NCBI RefSeq assembly: GCF_037176765.1
Contig: NC_090023.1
Span: 147,846,866 to 147,910,865, forward strand
DNA from: Anolis sagrei
Taxonomy: Eukaryota > Chordata > Lepidosauria > Squamata > Anolidae
DNA: 64,000 nucleotides
Direction of reading: 5' to 3'
This document shows, piece after piece, positions 1 to 13,300 of this stretch (positions within the stretch are counted from its first letter, which is position 1; every line of letters begins with the position of its first letter). The notes under the pieces were generated by a model. It was not told the DNA's origin and searched no databases. It saw only the letters and a program-made list of their open reading frames with translations. The translations under genes were made by a program, and so were the position numbers.

Positions 1-151
1 CCCCCCCCCCGAGGGCATTTATCCGGCCCGCAGGGAGGGTGAGAGGAGGGCGAAGGGGGAGGGTGAGAGGAGGGCGAAGGGGGAGGGAGGCGGCGGACGA
101 AGGGGGGGAGGCGGCGGGCAAAGCCGGCCGATTCCGTGGGCCCAGCTCCTT

Positions 152-200
152 TCCCCAGCCTCCTGGATGCTGCCTCGCTGCATCCAGGAGGCTGGGAAAC
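152..200. repeat. Inverted repeat with 17-bp arms
   Basis: The arms CCCAGCCTCCTGGATGC and GCATCCAGGAGGCTGGG face each other around a short loop. They lie in the G-rich interior of the hAT element and would form a stable hairpin. Confidence 0.7.
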
Positions 201-267
201 GGGAGGGAGGCGGCCAGCAAAGGGGCTTGGGCCCGCTTTGCTGGCCGTCTCCGTGGGCCCAAATGTT

Positions 268-461
268 GTCCCCTGACCTTAATTCCAGTCATGTCTGACT
301 GGGGGATGGTGCTCATCTCCATTTCTAAGCAGAAGAGCCAGTATTGTCCCTAGTCACCTCCAAGTTCATATGGCCGGCATGACTACATGGAGCGCTGTTA
401 CCTTCCCGCCGGAGCGGTATCTATTGATCTACTCACATTTGCATGATTTCAAACTGCTAGG
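268..461 (-). mobile_element. tRNA-derived SINE, 5'-truncated
   Basis: The reverse complement matches the 3' two thirds of the SINE at 21949-22285, including the GACATGACTGGA tail and the segment with a Met/Ile-rich decoy ORF. It lies within the hAT element at the window start. The tRNA-like head is missing. Confidence 0.7.
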
Positions 462-1240
462 TTTATATTTATTATAAACTGCTAAGTTTATATTTGTTTA
501 AATTGTTCTTCATTTTAATTATTGTATTGTTTAAAGTGTTTTTTGCATTACAAATAAGATATGTGCAGCATGCATAGGAATTCATTCATTTTTTTTTTTT
601 CCAAATTATAATCCGGCCCTCCAACAGTTTGTTCAAAAAGTTTGAGGACCCCTGTCATAGAGCATAAAAAACTAGTAGACCCTAGAGTATATAAAATTAA
701 CAATGAAATATATAATGGTTCTGTTGAAATCAAGGGAACACAATTAGACATGCCTAATTTGGCCTGCTGATATCAACAAGTCCAGTCTTATTCCAGATCC
801 AACCCAATGGTTTATTCTTCTAGTTTCATATTATGTTGCTTTATTGTGGATTTGTTTAGAGAACAGTGGTGTTGAATGAGGGAAGTAGTGTCGTTTTAAG
901 CTGCTTTTCTTTCCTCACTTAGAATTACAGGCTTGCAAAACTTGTCTGGTCAGATTTGATTCTTTAAAAATGATGTATTTCAGAAATGCTTTAAACATTT
1001 CAGAATGTCCTGTTTCAAAAATTAGCCCCAAATGCATGTCAGGATTACCTTTCAACTACCTTTAAATCAATTTTCCTCAAGGTAATTTTGTTTAAATTGT
1101 GACTTGCACTTTGTACCATCAGTCTCATTTATTGGGCAGTTGTTCGTAGCCACTTTTAAATCGTAGATTTACTATCAAAGATGGGCTGGTTTTAATTTTA
1201 ATTCTCTTATATATTTCATTCTTGCGTATATATTTTTCAG

Positions 1241-1371
1241 GGTCCTTTGGACAAAATCGAGGAAATCAACCAAATTATGGTGCTGCTTATTCTGGGCCAG
1301 CAAATTATGGGAGTCCACCTGCGCCAGCACCTCCACCAAAACGTCTAGATCCAGACTCCATTCCTAGTCCA
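1241..1371 (+). CDS. SEC24C: SEC24C exon, end of proline-rich N-terminal region
   Basis: The acceptor is TTTTTCAG and the donor GTAAGT. The exon starts by completing a codon with two bases and ends in phase 0. It encodes [13 protein letters not shown] through [12 protein letters not shown], corresponding to the human stretch that ends [12 protein letters not shown]. The region is rich in Pro, Gly, Asn and Tyr and is expected to be disordered. This is the first SEC24C exon visible in the window. Confidence 0.93.
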
Positions 1372-4300
1372 GTAAGTTACTAAAATCAGTTTTAGAACTG
1401 AATATCCTTGTTCTAGAAGTTAAGTGCTGCTGAAGATTTGCCTCTTTGTAGCTTCTCCCACTTGCTTCAGTTGTGTTCACTTGGCAGTCCTAGGGGATTT
1501 TCACATACGTCTTGTTGGCTTTCATGGCATTCCTGATCTTATCTGTGGATCTGTTTATACAGACAAACGGATCATTATAGATGTTGTCTGCGGTACTGCC
1601 TATGACAACAACAACCAGAAAAAGATCACAGGAATTATGGTGGACAGTGTTTGTTGATTATCCGGTTCAGGGTGTGCTCGTGCAGAGAAGGTGATTTTAA
1701 CTGACTTTTGGATATGGAAGGCACAAGAGGTGATACTACCTTCTGCGACTGATGGCTGGCTGTTGTTCCACTTGTGGAGTGAAGTATAATAGCAGTTGGT
1801 TTACTTTCTATCTGTTGGCTTTTCCTTCCATTATTTGAATGTTCTTTTCTTTGTGGTCTCTGTCCACAGCTCAAGCTGTGCAGTGTGGCTTGGATCCAAA
1901 GAACCATAGAAATAGTTGTAAATGTTTACAGTGGCAAAACATTTGAAACTTTGGGGGGGGGGGGGGTTCAAAGGCAATTTGATATTTGAAGTGAAAAGCC
2001 AGAAATCCACCTATATGTGCTCTTAGTTCTTTACCAGCTCGAGAATGTAACATTGGTATAAATTTTGGTATGAGGATTTCTTTATATTTTGCATTTCATT
2101 TTTGTCAGGTTCAGGAAATGCCAAAACATTATATTTAATTGTATAGATTGTGTTTTGAGTGACTGTGTCATTAGTTAGTTTTACAATCTTTTAATTGTAA
2201 AAGATAATGACAAAACGATTCACACTTACTGGAATTAGCAGCGTAATGTGAATTCTGAAGAGGTTTGGAATGTGTACTATTTCCCTCTGATCATTGCAAG
2301 CCTTACCTTTGCAATTCTGGTGGGTTTCATGGATGTGTTGTTCCAAAGGTCATAAGGTGCTTTTTGTAGTCTATCTCTGAAATCACCCCAGTATGTCTGG
2401 CTTTATGCTGTTACACTAACATAGCTTGCAGAAGATGAAGATGAAGTTAGATTTACCCTTCTGTGGGGTAAAATCTGGATCTGCTGCTTGGAAAGCTTCA
2501 GGCATGCTTATCAGTGTACTTCCTTCTGTGTGTTTCCTTTAAATTAAGTCTCTGATGAGTTGCGTCTCATAAAGTGTGGTCTGAATCCCATAGTCTCTCC
2601 ATATTCAAACTAACTAAGCATATGAGCGGCCACCTAGGTTCTCTCTAAGCATACTTCCATTGGGAGAGCAAAATGAGACAATGATGTGAATAGCTGAAGC
2701 TGTGTTATTTCCCCTTTTGTTGCATGATCTGTTGTGAATAATGAATATATCTAACAGTAATGGAAGCAGAGACAGATAGGAATAACATTGCTTACAACTT
2801 CTGTTTTACTGTTCTTTCTCTTTTCCCTTTTTTGTGGCAATTTTACTTCTTTTTTTCTTTTTAAACAAAAAAAGCAACTCAATGAGCTGCCACCTCAGCA
2901 GAAACCCAGACACAGGATAGATCCTGATGCAATTCCTAGCCCAGTAAGTGCAGTGTCTGTCTCTCTGTCCGCTATTGTGTGCATGTGGGTGGCTCCTGTA
3001 TATGTCTGCAAAGTAATCTTCCCCTTGCTAACTGTCCTGGTTTTAGTCCATCATTCTTATTCTATCTTTATTTCTGCTCATAACATCACAATACATAGAG
3101 TAAAATATCACAAACTTTGAAATCTTCATCCCATCCCAAATCAAGGCACACTTGAAGCTTGGCATTGAAAGAAATATGTGATGTAATATATCTGCCTTTC
3201 CTGAGTATTAGTTGTTCATAAACAAAGTGTCTCTAAATAATTCAGATATCAGCTTTGCACTAGGAATGACAAATCTTACATAATTGCTTAGGAATTTTTG
3301 AATGTCCAGTGGTTCTGAAATGAATGGGGATGCCCTCTACCACAAAAATAAGAATGAATTATAAGTTTTCGGCTGATGTATAATTTGCAATATATATACT
3401 CTTATTCTTTAGAGCTTATTCTTTAACAGAATTTTTCTTGAACTTGTTTTGGCCGAAAGTAATTTCTCTTCTTTAAAACTTCCATTGAAGTTTATTTTTT
3501 AGAGATAATCTGTTCCCTTCTAATTAAATTTATGAGAGAAAAAATGAAAATGGTAAATACATCAAACTGTAATATTTCACAACAGTAAGCTGTCCAGTGT
3601 ATTTCAGTAAGAGAAAATGTTCCATGATAGTATTATTCTAATAATAGACAAAATACCTTGGTTTACGATGAGTTTGTGAATTATCACTTGCCTATTGCTC
3701 CTGTGTCATGTCTTGGGATTTCACTGAAGTTGGCCACAATGCTAGAATCTCAGCAGTGGTGTACCAGCTTCAGCATTTGTAGAATTGGAACAGAAAAATT
3801 TCTTCTTTGCATGGTCACTCAACTTTTGTACACAGTCTTTCCATTGGTATATTTCAGATATGAAGAAATTGGTACAGGTATATCTCAGTTAATAAAGTAG
3901 ATGTGTCACTGGGCATTATGTTAACAGATTTTTTTTGTAGCACAGACCAAAAAATAGCATGGAAAAAAATCAGTATAGGTTCCTGTATCACAAAAAAAAG
4001 GAAAAAAAGAATAGGTTAAATATGTTTCATCAGACCTTTTATTAGAATTAAAGACATACACATGTGAAATGAAATAACCGGGTTGGGTAAAGCCTTGCAT
4101 GAGCATTTAAAACACTTTGGACCTTTTAGGGACAAGACTTTTTCCAAAATGCATCCAGGGATGATTTTTTGTTTTCCCTTTTTATGATTTCCATTTTGGT
4201 ATCCAGACTTTCAGATCTATATTTTTAGAAATGTTTTTGGAATAGTGAGTGAAGCAGGCATGTCTGCTATTTTCCACTCTTCCCCCTTGTTTTGTTGTTT

Positions 4301-7300
4301 ACAGGTGCTCAGTAAGGGATTCTAGAGCCAGCTGCTGTTCACCTTGCCTGTTTTATACTTGCACAACCACAGTTTGGTCAGCTAGAATAGAATCTCATGA
4401 GCACTGCTTCCTCAGTCCACATCAAGGATTATTGCATTGTTTACTACAGATATGTTGCTTCCAAAGGTCTGTTTTTCCAGCCCTCCTTCATTATCTTCCC
4501 AGCACTCATGCTGTTAAAAAACATCTTCCAGATAGAGAATGGACAAGAGGCTGGACAGGTGTAAAAAGGCTTTGTAAAAAAGAAGGCTTTTCTCAGAAGC
4601 TTTGTTAACTGAGTTTGCCTATAATTCAGTCAGTACTCTTGAAAAGCAGTATTGCAAAGTGACGAATGGTATGAATGGTTTTCTTTAACAGGAGTAAAAC
4701 TATTGCACACAGATTGTCAGAGAGTGTTATCTTTTCCTATGGGAGGCTCAAATAAATCTTCCTAATCTAAGCATTCAAAAACGCTTGTATAAAATATTAA
4801 TATACAATTAGAATGTGCTTTATTTTATTCTGATTATTTAGAAGGAGAATCGTTTAGATTCAGGATACTTATATGGCCATTATTTTTCTTGTAGACAAAG
4901 TGACTATTAATGTGATCAATTAGCACTTCTTTGCAGCAATGCTGTTTTTAGATTTGAACAAAACTTCAAAATAGTATTAATCCTGATTAGGGAACTGTAA
5001 ACTAAGGACAATGACAGGAGACAAATTAGGGATTATAACTGATTAAGAAGCAGCATATCGGTGGAAAGAGAAACTCTTATATTGCCTAACAAGCAAGTGA
5101 GTTCTTTTCCATGCTTTGTAATTAAGACAGTCCAAACTACACAGGATGAATATGGTATGAAGAGGGCTGGAAAATAGTATAGCTGGATATGAAGCAACAT
5201 GCAGGTAGCCTTTTTTCTCTATGGCTAGATGGTTTTTCTGTTTTGTTTTGTTTTGTTTTTGAGGATCATTTTATCATTTAAGTCTCTACTATTTGAAATG
5301 TTTGGTTGTTTTGGTCTCAGGTGTGACTTGAGAAACTACAAGTCGCTTCTGGTATGAGAGAATTGGCCATCTACAAGGACATTGCTCAGTGGATGCCCGG
5401 ATGATTGATGTTTTTACCATCCTGTGGGAGGCTTCTCTCATGTCCCCTCATGGGGAGATGGAGCTCCACAGACGGGAGCTTACCCTGCTCCCTGGATTCG
5501 AACAGCTAACCTGTCTGACGGCCAGTCCTGCCAGCACAAGGGTTTAACCCATTGCTCCCCTGGGGGCTTCAATATTTGACATGATAAACCCCAGATACAA
5601 ATTTTGTCATCTTGAAAGATTTCTCTTCTGTTGTTTAACTTAAAACTCCCAGGATACAATTTTTTAAAAATTACAGAAATACTGTTTTAATGCGTGGACA
5701 TGAGATTTTCAGACATAGGTAAATTTTGTTAGAATTTGCTGATGAAATATGAGAAGGAATTTTCTTGGGCCACAGACTTTAGATTAGTTGACATTACATC
5801 TTGTATTACAGACTTTTAATATGTCAGTTGTATCAGTGTTCTTGAATCTTCTGTTGTATATGTAAAAACCTGAAAAGAACTAATTAATAGAAATAAACTG
5901 CATATACTCATGTATAAGTCGAACATTTTTGACAGAAATAGCTCCAAAAATCTATGGTCAATTTATGCACTGGTCAGTGCTGGAATTTGTGACCCAGGCC
6001 AAAGGCAATGACAAGTGGCAGAGATGAGAAGTGTTCCTATTCTATTATCTTCCCTTGATTGAATCAAAAAGAAAGCTGTCCCCCTCTTCTTCACCTTCTT
6101 CTTCAGCCTGAGCAAAGTTTATCAACTATGCGGGTGAGCCATTTTGGGCACGTGAGGTGAGCAGAGCAGTAGTGGATTTTTAAAAGAAGAGATCTCTGGA
6201 TTAGTTTCTCTGCAGAGAGATTGTGGCATACATTTTTAATAGGAGCTTAGTGTAAAAGCACGTGTGCCTCTTTAAAATGTCAACTATAGTTTCTATGCAG
6301 AGAAGTTTATGCAGAAAACCCTTGTGAAAAATGAACACTGCTCTCCACTCCACCTCAAGCACCCACAATGGCTCCACCACATTGCAAGCTAAAAAGTAAG
6401 GAGAGAAAGGAGAAGGGATTGCCTTTTTTCTCCGTTTGGGCAAGGAAAGGGTAATGGAATGGGAGTACTTATTGCTTCTGCCTATCATCCCTAACTTTTG
6501 CCATCCACCTATCCATTGCTCAAAGCAAAATCCATAATTTTGGCCCCCAAAACTGCTCTCGACTTATACATGAAGTTGAGTTATATGTGGTAAACTATCT
6601 GTACTGTTCTATTTACTGGCTGATCACAAATCTTCTTTGGCTACAGGCTACTTTGTAAGTCACCAGTTCTTGCACAACATCCATCATCTGCTAACTTGCT
6701 GCTTCCCATTTTAGATTCAGGTAATTGAAGATGACAGGAATAATCGTGGGTCAGAGCCATTTGTAACTGGAGTCCGTGGACAAGTACCACCCCTCGTCAC
6801 TACCAATTTCTTGGTCAAAGATCAAGGTAAAAATAATGTTCATAAAGTCAAAGATTCCAATCTCTCCTCCTGCCCCCCCCCCCCCAAAAGGAAGTGACAT
6901 GACTCTATCATATTATAGATTTAGATAACATTTTTGAGGATAGATGGATCTTGTGTTCAGAGATTTGGAAATTATACCTGAACATCAACCAATCATTGAC
7001 ACAATATAAATGTCCACAAAAGAGGATACAAGAATTTGGGCTTCAAACCAAGACCTCACACAGCAACTGTACTAAATCTAAGCTGGCCTTGATGTGCTTA
7101 GTACAAGTATAGAAGAATAGTTGCAGATCATGTGTATGCTCAGTTTAAGAAGTTTTGAATCAAGATGAAAATCAATCCATGAGCTTTTTGAAGCCATTCT
7201 ATAGTGCCCACAATATTTATAGTGTCTGTTTGACTTAGCAAAGAAAAATCAATTTTCAGACATAATGGGTTGTAATGAAACCACAAAAGTGGCAGAACTT

Positions 7301-10300
7301 TGTCATGAAAATATCACCTACTGTGAGTGTCAAATACTATTGTAGTTTCCATATCTGTAGGCACATGTATTCTGGGATGGAGTGATTGTAAAATGATTGG
7401 GTGATTGAGGGGGAAAAACTGGCTATCAGGTTGAAGAACAGAGAAGTTGTAGCTTGTTCACACAGCAGTAGCTGCTGCTTCTGCCCCCTTCGGAGTGCAA
7501 ATGGGGTGGTGAGAGAGAGAGCAAAGGGGAGACTGGTTATCTTGGTAGAGATGGAATATCCTAGAATATTCATTTCTAGGATGAAAATAGTCATTTCTAC
7601 TCTCACACAAATAGGTTTCCTGCCTGTGCAGAAACTCAATTTAAAAATTTAGAGCTGATTAGCTTTGAAAGACCCACCACTGCCTTGTGAAATATTGCAT
7701 AACCCTAAAAGAAGGGAGGGAGGGAAGCCAGGTTTGTGCAAGGGTAATGGAAAAAACACAGTTACAGCTAAGTGACCTGGTCTTTTTCATGGTCTCTGTG
7801 CTCAAAAATAGGTGGCTCTGAAGCTTACCATCGAATGGTGGGTCAGCTCACTGAAGAACAGGAGACAGGACAGCATGTCCAAACTAATCATCCACTCGAG
7901 TACTGCAGTCTTATCTATGATGTGTAATGTAGAGACTATCTTGTGCCCCTGCATAAATCTGGAAGTTGAATTCCATGTATCAAAACCTTCATAGAATGAA
8001 CCTTCAATCTATTTGATATAGGTCATTTGGCCAGCTCATGCAAAATTCTGATAGCCTGAGCCTTCTGTTGAAACAGTCTTACTGAAGGGACTTGCCTCCC
8101 CTTTCAAGATCCACTAAAAAGTCTGTTAGTCTGACAAAAAGAGGCAGTTAAATGAATGCAAAATGCAAGAGCCCTGCAGACATCAAGATGATGAAAAGAC
8201 TGAGAAATCCATGACCTCTTCTTGTTCTGGGACAGAATTGGTGACATTTGGTGTTGGCAAGAAAAGCTAGAGAACACTAGCACAGCTGGGAAAGTCTGCT
8301 AGAACGTTCTCCATACTTGCTAAGTATATGGTGAACGAATGGATATGCCCTTGCACACACAAATCTCAGAGAGTCATGGCAAACGCCAGAAACAAAGTCA
8401 AATGGCTTTCTCCTTACCTGTTGATGTAACACAACCAGGGTGGTGCAGCAGAGGGCTCAACAGTTCAAGAAGTTGAAGTTGTTGACGGAGTCAACTTATG
8501 ACCAGAAGGTCTGGTCCGCTTTTTCTGATCAGGGTCTGAATGTGCATTCTGGTAGTCCTGACATAACTGTCTTCTTGCAAACAGACTTGCTATGAAATGT
8601 ATGGCCTTTTCTGCATTAAGGTAATGGGGGGGGGGGGGGGGGGGAAGCAGCAGTAGATAGAACTGAAACCATGAAAGTAGGTGTGGTCATCTAAACCAAA
8701 AGAATGGTTGAGACCAAAGCAGCAGACAGAGACAAAGAGGCAGAGCGTGTGACACTGTATAGAAAGGAAAATTGAAGTATTGCCCTCAGGCACATTTAAG
8801 GCAGCCACTTCAGACACTCAAAGGGATCTATTCCAACAATAGGCCTTCAGGCAGGAAGTTCTTTATGAAGGCTGGAAGATGAACCTTTTGTTTATCTCAC
8901 ATAACTGAGAAAGAAGGGAAGAGATGGGGATAAGAGGAAGACAGAAATAAGTGAAAATATAATGGTGATAAGCATCCCCAGTTTTTAGGGTGATAAAGAC
9001 TGATATTCTCTGTTCATAATTTGGGTGTCTTTTCCTATATCCTGATGCCAAAAACAGGTTGGCGTCAATTGCTGTCATCTCAAGAGTTGTGTTATCAGCT
9101 GGACCTTTATCCCGCTATGCTTGCACTAACTTATTTCTTCACAAGTGAATGGAAACTTGATAGATGGCTACTTGAAATATCATATTGCACGTGGCTCATT
9201 ATAGCCTAGATTCTACAGGGTCAAACTATCTTGTGGCATACACATGCATATTTTTCTGACTTGCTTTTCTTATTGAGCTGGGTTATGGTATTTTCTTATA
9301 TAAAGAATTGTGTAGGCTGCTTTATCCTGTGCTCATCAGTAAATGAAACTGAAATCCTCAAACTTTCTCCAGTAAGGAGGCTACTAATTACAAGGAACTT
9401 GTTCTGCTTCTTCATTCAGGTGTGATCTCCCCCTTCCTTTACTGATCTTGATCTTGGAAATTGAAGAGTTGTGTGACAGATGATAGAAATATAAACTATA
9501 TGTACTGTTCTGTGAATCTGCAGATTAAGAGGAGACTTGGACATTGTGGGCACTCCAGGTTGCTTTATATGAAGAAATATTGTGTGTTACTGTCTCTGGG
9601 TCTAATCTGTTTTTGGCTTACATTAGAGTTATATGTTTGCCAGCCTTTATCTTCAGAGCACAAAATTTGATTCAAGATCATTTTGGCAAAGGCAAATTTC
9701 ATCACCCTCACCAAACTTCCTGTTGACTGCATCCCTGCACCAGTGAAATGGCACAGGTGCAGCAATCCCCCCCCCCCCAATACACACACACACCTGGTGT
9801 AAAATGTTGTGCACTAGGTTTTGCATACCTTGGTTTATATGAGAATTACAGGCAGTCCTCAAGTTACAAACATTCAGCTTACATATGACTTCTAGTTACA
9901 AATTTGGGGGTGAGACAACAGGAAGTGAGAGGAAATCTACCCCTCGAAAGGGAAATTCACTCTTGCAAGAGTTATTATGGTAAAGGGTGTCTCTCCACTG
10001 AAACTTTCTCACCAGTCCTTGGCCCCTTCCACACAGCTGAATAAAATCTCACATTTTCTGCTTTGAACTGGAATATATGACAGTGTGGACTCAGTACAAA
10101 GCAGATATTGTGGGATTTTCTGCCTTGATATTCTGGGTTATATCGTGCTTGAATTGTTTCCACAACAATCCAAAATTTTCAAAATGCAATCATCATAGGG
10201 ACAAAAAGTGAAGTAATACCTTCTGATCAGGGACAAAGACAGCAAAACACACTCTACTGGGATGTTAACCCTTTCCTATGCTGTCAATAGATGGATATTT

Positions 10301-13300
10301 GAAGTTACGCTTTCAAAATGTACCTGTCCTGACTTACATAACAATTCAGTTTAAGAACACATTTTCAGAACCTATCTTATTGATTGGTTTGCAGTGTCAT
10401 GTGTCATCTCTTAAACAATATATTGAATAAATGTTTATGCCTATTTTGACACCAGGTAGAAACTTTATATGTTGTCCCTTTAATAGTTTATCTTGCTAAG
10501 ATGGTTTCTTTTTATTGTTTTCATTGTTCATCATTTAGTTATTTTATGTGACTGCTAGCTTCTCTGAGAAAGCTATTATTAAATAATAGATATAATACTT
10601 TTAAATGTAATGAGACTATAAGTTAAGTATATATGGACAGGTAATATTTTGATCTTTTCTTCTTTTTCAGGTAATGCAAGTCCACGCTACATAAGATGTA
10701 CATCCTATAACATCCCTTGCACTTCAGATATGGCTAAACAATCCCAAGTTCCTCTTGCTGCAGTCATAAAGCCTTTGGCATCACTTCCTACAGAAGAGGT
10801 AATATCTCTGTCTCAGGTGAAATAGTTTTTTTTAAAAAAAAGGTGTATAACATGATTAAGAATGTTCTTTTTTCTTGCATATGTAATCTTTATATTTGTT
10901 CTCCACCTAAATTAAATTACTCAGATGTGTTCACACTAAGCAATGTAGATTTTTGTTCTTGATCTTTAACATTGCTTATCTTGGGTTACTGTGATTCTGG
11001 CCATGAAAACCTTTGACAACACATTGCCTATCTTGATTTCCTCATTACTCACTCATTTCCCAGAAATCCTCTGGAAGACTAATAACAGCTGTCCACAGTA
11101 AACAAAATTTGTCCAGGCTGCTCACACTTACTTTACTTGTTTTGTTTTGCCTAAACAACATCTAAAAGCAAAACATAACATTCCAATTACTTCATTTTGG
11201 TATTGGAGAACTGTCCATTACTTTGGGTGATGTTTAGTTTCGGCTCCAAGTCATTTCTCTCACAACATTGCAGGTTTTTTGGTCAATTTTACTAACACAT
11301 TAATAGTAGAGATTCACAAGATTGACTGCATTCTTTGTGTGGGGCCTTCTTATTTCATGGGGTACAAGCCCTCATAATTCCTACTGTTGTATCCCATTTT
11401 GAAAGAATTATGCTAATGGATCAAAGTATTCTGTACAATCTAGCTGCTGTTCTTCTTTAAAGACTATTAGAAGTAAGGAGATGTATATATAGTTGGCTTT
11501 GAGTTAGCCATAACTCAGGTAGCCTGAATCCTGAAGCAACGGTCAAAAGCAACTCTGAAGAAATGAAACTTCACTTAAAAATATGTTTTTATGATGCAGT
11601 AAAACTGATTTACATTAAGTTAAGTTTGTCTTTATTTGCTTTTAATCACTGTATTTCAATATGAATATTAAGTAAATACAGAGTTTATGGTATAGTATTA
11701 GTTAGGGCCTATTTTTAATAGTAAACCTCAAGCAGCTAAAACGACATTTAGCTAACATCTAACAAGCCCCCATGTGTGTCAGTTATCAGAGTTTAGTGTA
11801 GTACTTGGCATATTATCATTTGAACCCATTATTATAGCTGATAGGGGGAAATTGGTGTCACTTTGGGAATTAGCAGGACAAATATGCACTAAAACAAGAC
11901 TAACATTTGAGACACTAAAATTTGTGTTGGCTGGTGTTTCCCAGAGAAAAATGCTCATATTTTTGTCTAAATTACATTGCCAATTACATTGTGTATTAAA
12001 TTTAATGGTGTGTAAGAATTGCAAATATAGGCCCACCCGCGTGAAAAGGTCCTGAGGAACCCGAAACCCCGGAGGCCAATCAGGAAGGCAGAGGGCACAA
12101 AGAGTCTGTTCCCGGTGATGGTGGCATAAATAGATATATATGATTCACACACACACATATATATGTATATGACAGATATAGTATCATAGATTTGAAAGGG
12201 ACCCCTAAAGAAGGACAATGATATGTTGCCTGTTCCAGAGTAGGCAAACCAGACATTCTCCACATCAACACTGACAAACAGCAAGAAATACTGTTTACCC
12301 ACAAGCATAAAGAAATTACATATATTAGAAACCAACACTTCTCATTACTCCATTTTCCAAATCATCAGACTGGGCCACAGCAATGCGTGGCAGGGGACAG
12401 CTAGTATTATATAAGTGCTTAAACTTTACTCAAACTGCTGTTAATTCTGTCAATAAGTAGCAAACTTTTTATGGGGGTGGGTGTATGACAGAGAATTATG
12501 ATGGTTATCTAAGCACTGGGTTGGGATCGTGCAGAGTTTTCAAATTTGCAAATGTTGTTTCCAGTGTTCAGGGACTTCCTTCACAGCTGTGTCTTCCACC
12601 TGTTAGGGGCAATTAGACATTTGAAACCAGCAAATATTTAAAAGTATATAGGAGAAGGATATTGAAGCAAAATCCAGTTTTCAGAATGGCTGAAATGTTA
12701 GCACCTGTCCTTGAGAGATATTTCTTCCTTCGTTCAGGCTGTCATTTGGAGGCCTCGAAAAGGGAAAGTTTGCTGCCCTCAAGACTGTTTTTATAGCCTT
12801 GAGTATAGTAGCACATAAAATATTTTTTTAGAATACAGCTGTTGATTCTAGTTCTCCACTAAGATAATAAAATAAATCAGTACCTTATTTCTAAATCTTC
12901 AGTAAGGTGCACAAAGAAACTGTTTCAATAAATATTAGGTTGAAAGTCTGTGGGATAAACATGATGAAATGGTTCCTATCTAAAGCCAGATTTTAGCTCC
13001 ACTAAAATAAACACTTGATAGTGTAATAAGAATCTTTTTGTTGTTTGTTACTATACCAGAGCTTCTCTTTAAAGATCTGGCTGAGAGAATGATGTCTTAT
13101 TGCTGAGCTTTGTTAGCTCTCCCCTCCCCAAATAGCATCTATTTAACAGCTTTTAGTTTAATGGTTTTACTATCGCAATTTTTCTTCTTTTCACTGCCAG
13201 GAAGATGTAGGATTTGGTTCTTAAAATAGTTTTACACAGCTGATCTTAAATTACAAGACAGATGTAGGGAAGAGCTTGCTGCATTACTGACAAATGAGTA

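Larger units (their letters stand above)
1..657 (-). mobile_element. hAT (Charlie-like, resembling OposCharlie) non-autonomous element, cut by window start
   Basis: The reverse complement of 545-657 starts CAGGGGTCCTCAAACTTTTT, then carries a GGAGGGCCGGA block, the terminus of OposCharlie-type hAT elements. The sequence at 1-35 (GAGGGCATTTATCCGGCCCG) reads like the subterminal part of the opposite end, so the other terminus should lie just left of the window. A SINE interrupts it. The stretch 36-260 is G-rich, with a roughly 24-bp unit repeated at 37-84. Confidence 0.6.

Noticed and set aside
39-353. Arg/Gly-rich 104-codon frame at the window start
   Set aside because: It crosses a tandem G-rich repeat inside a hAT element and the edge of a SINE.
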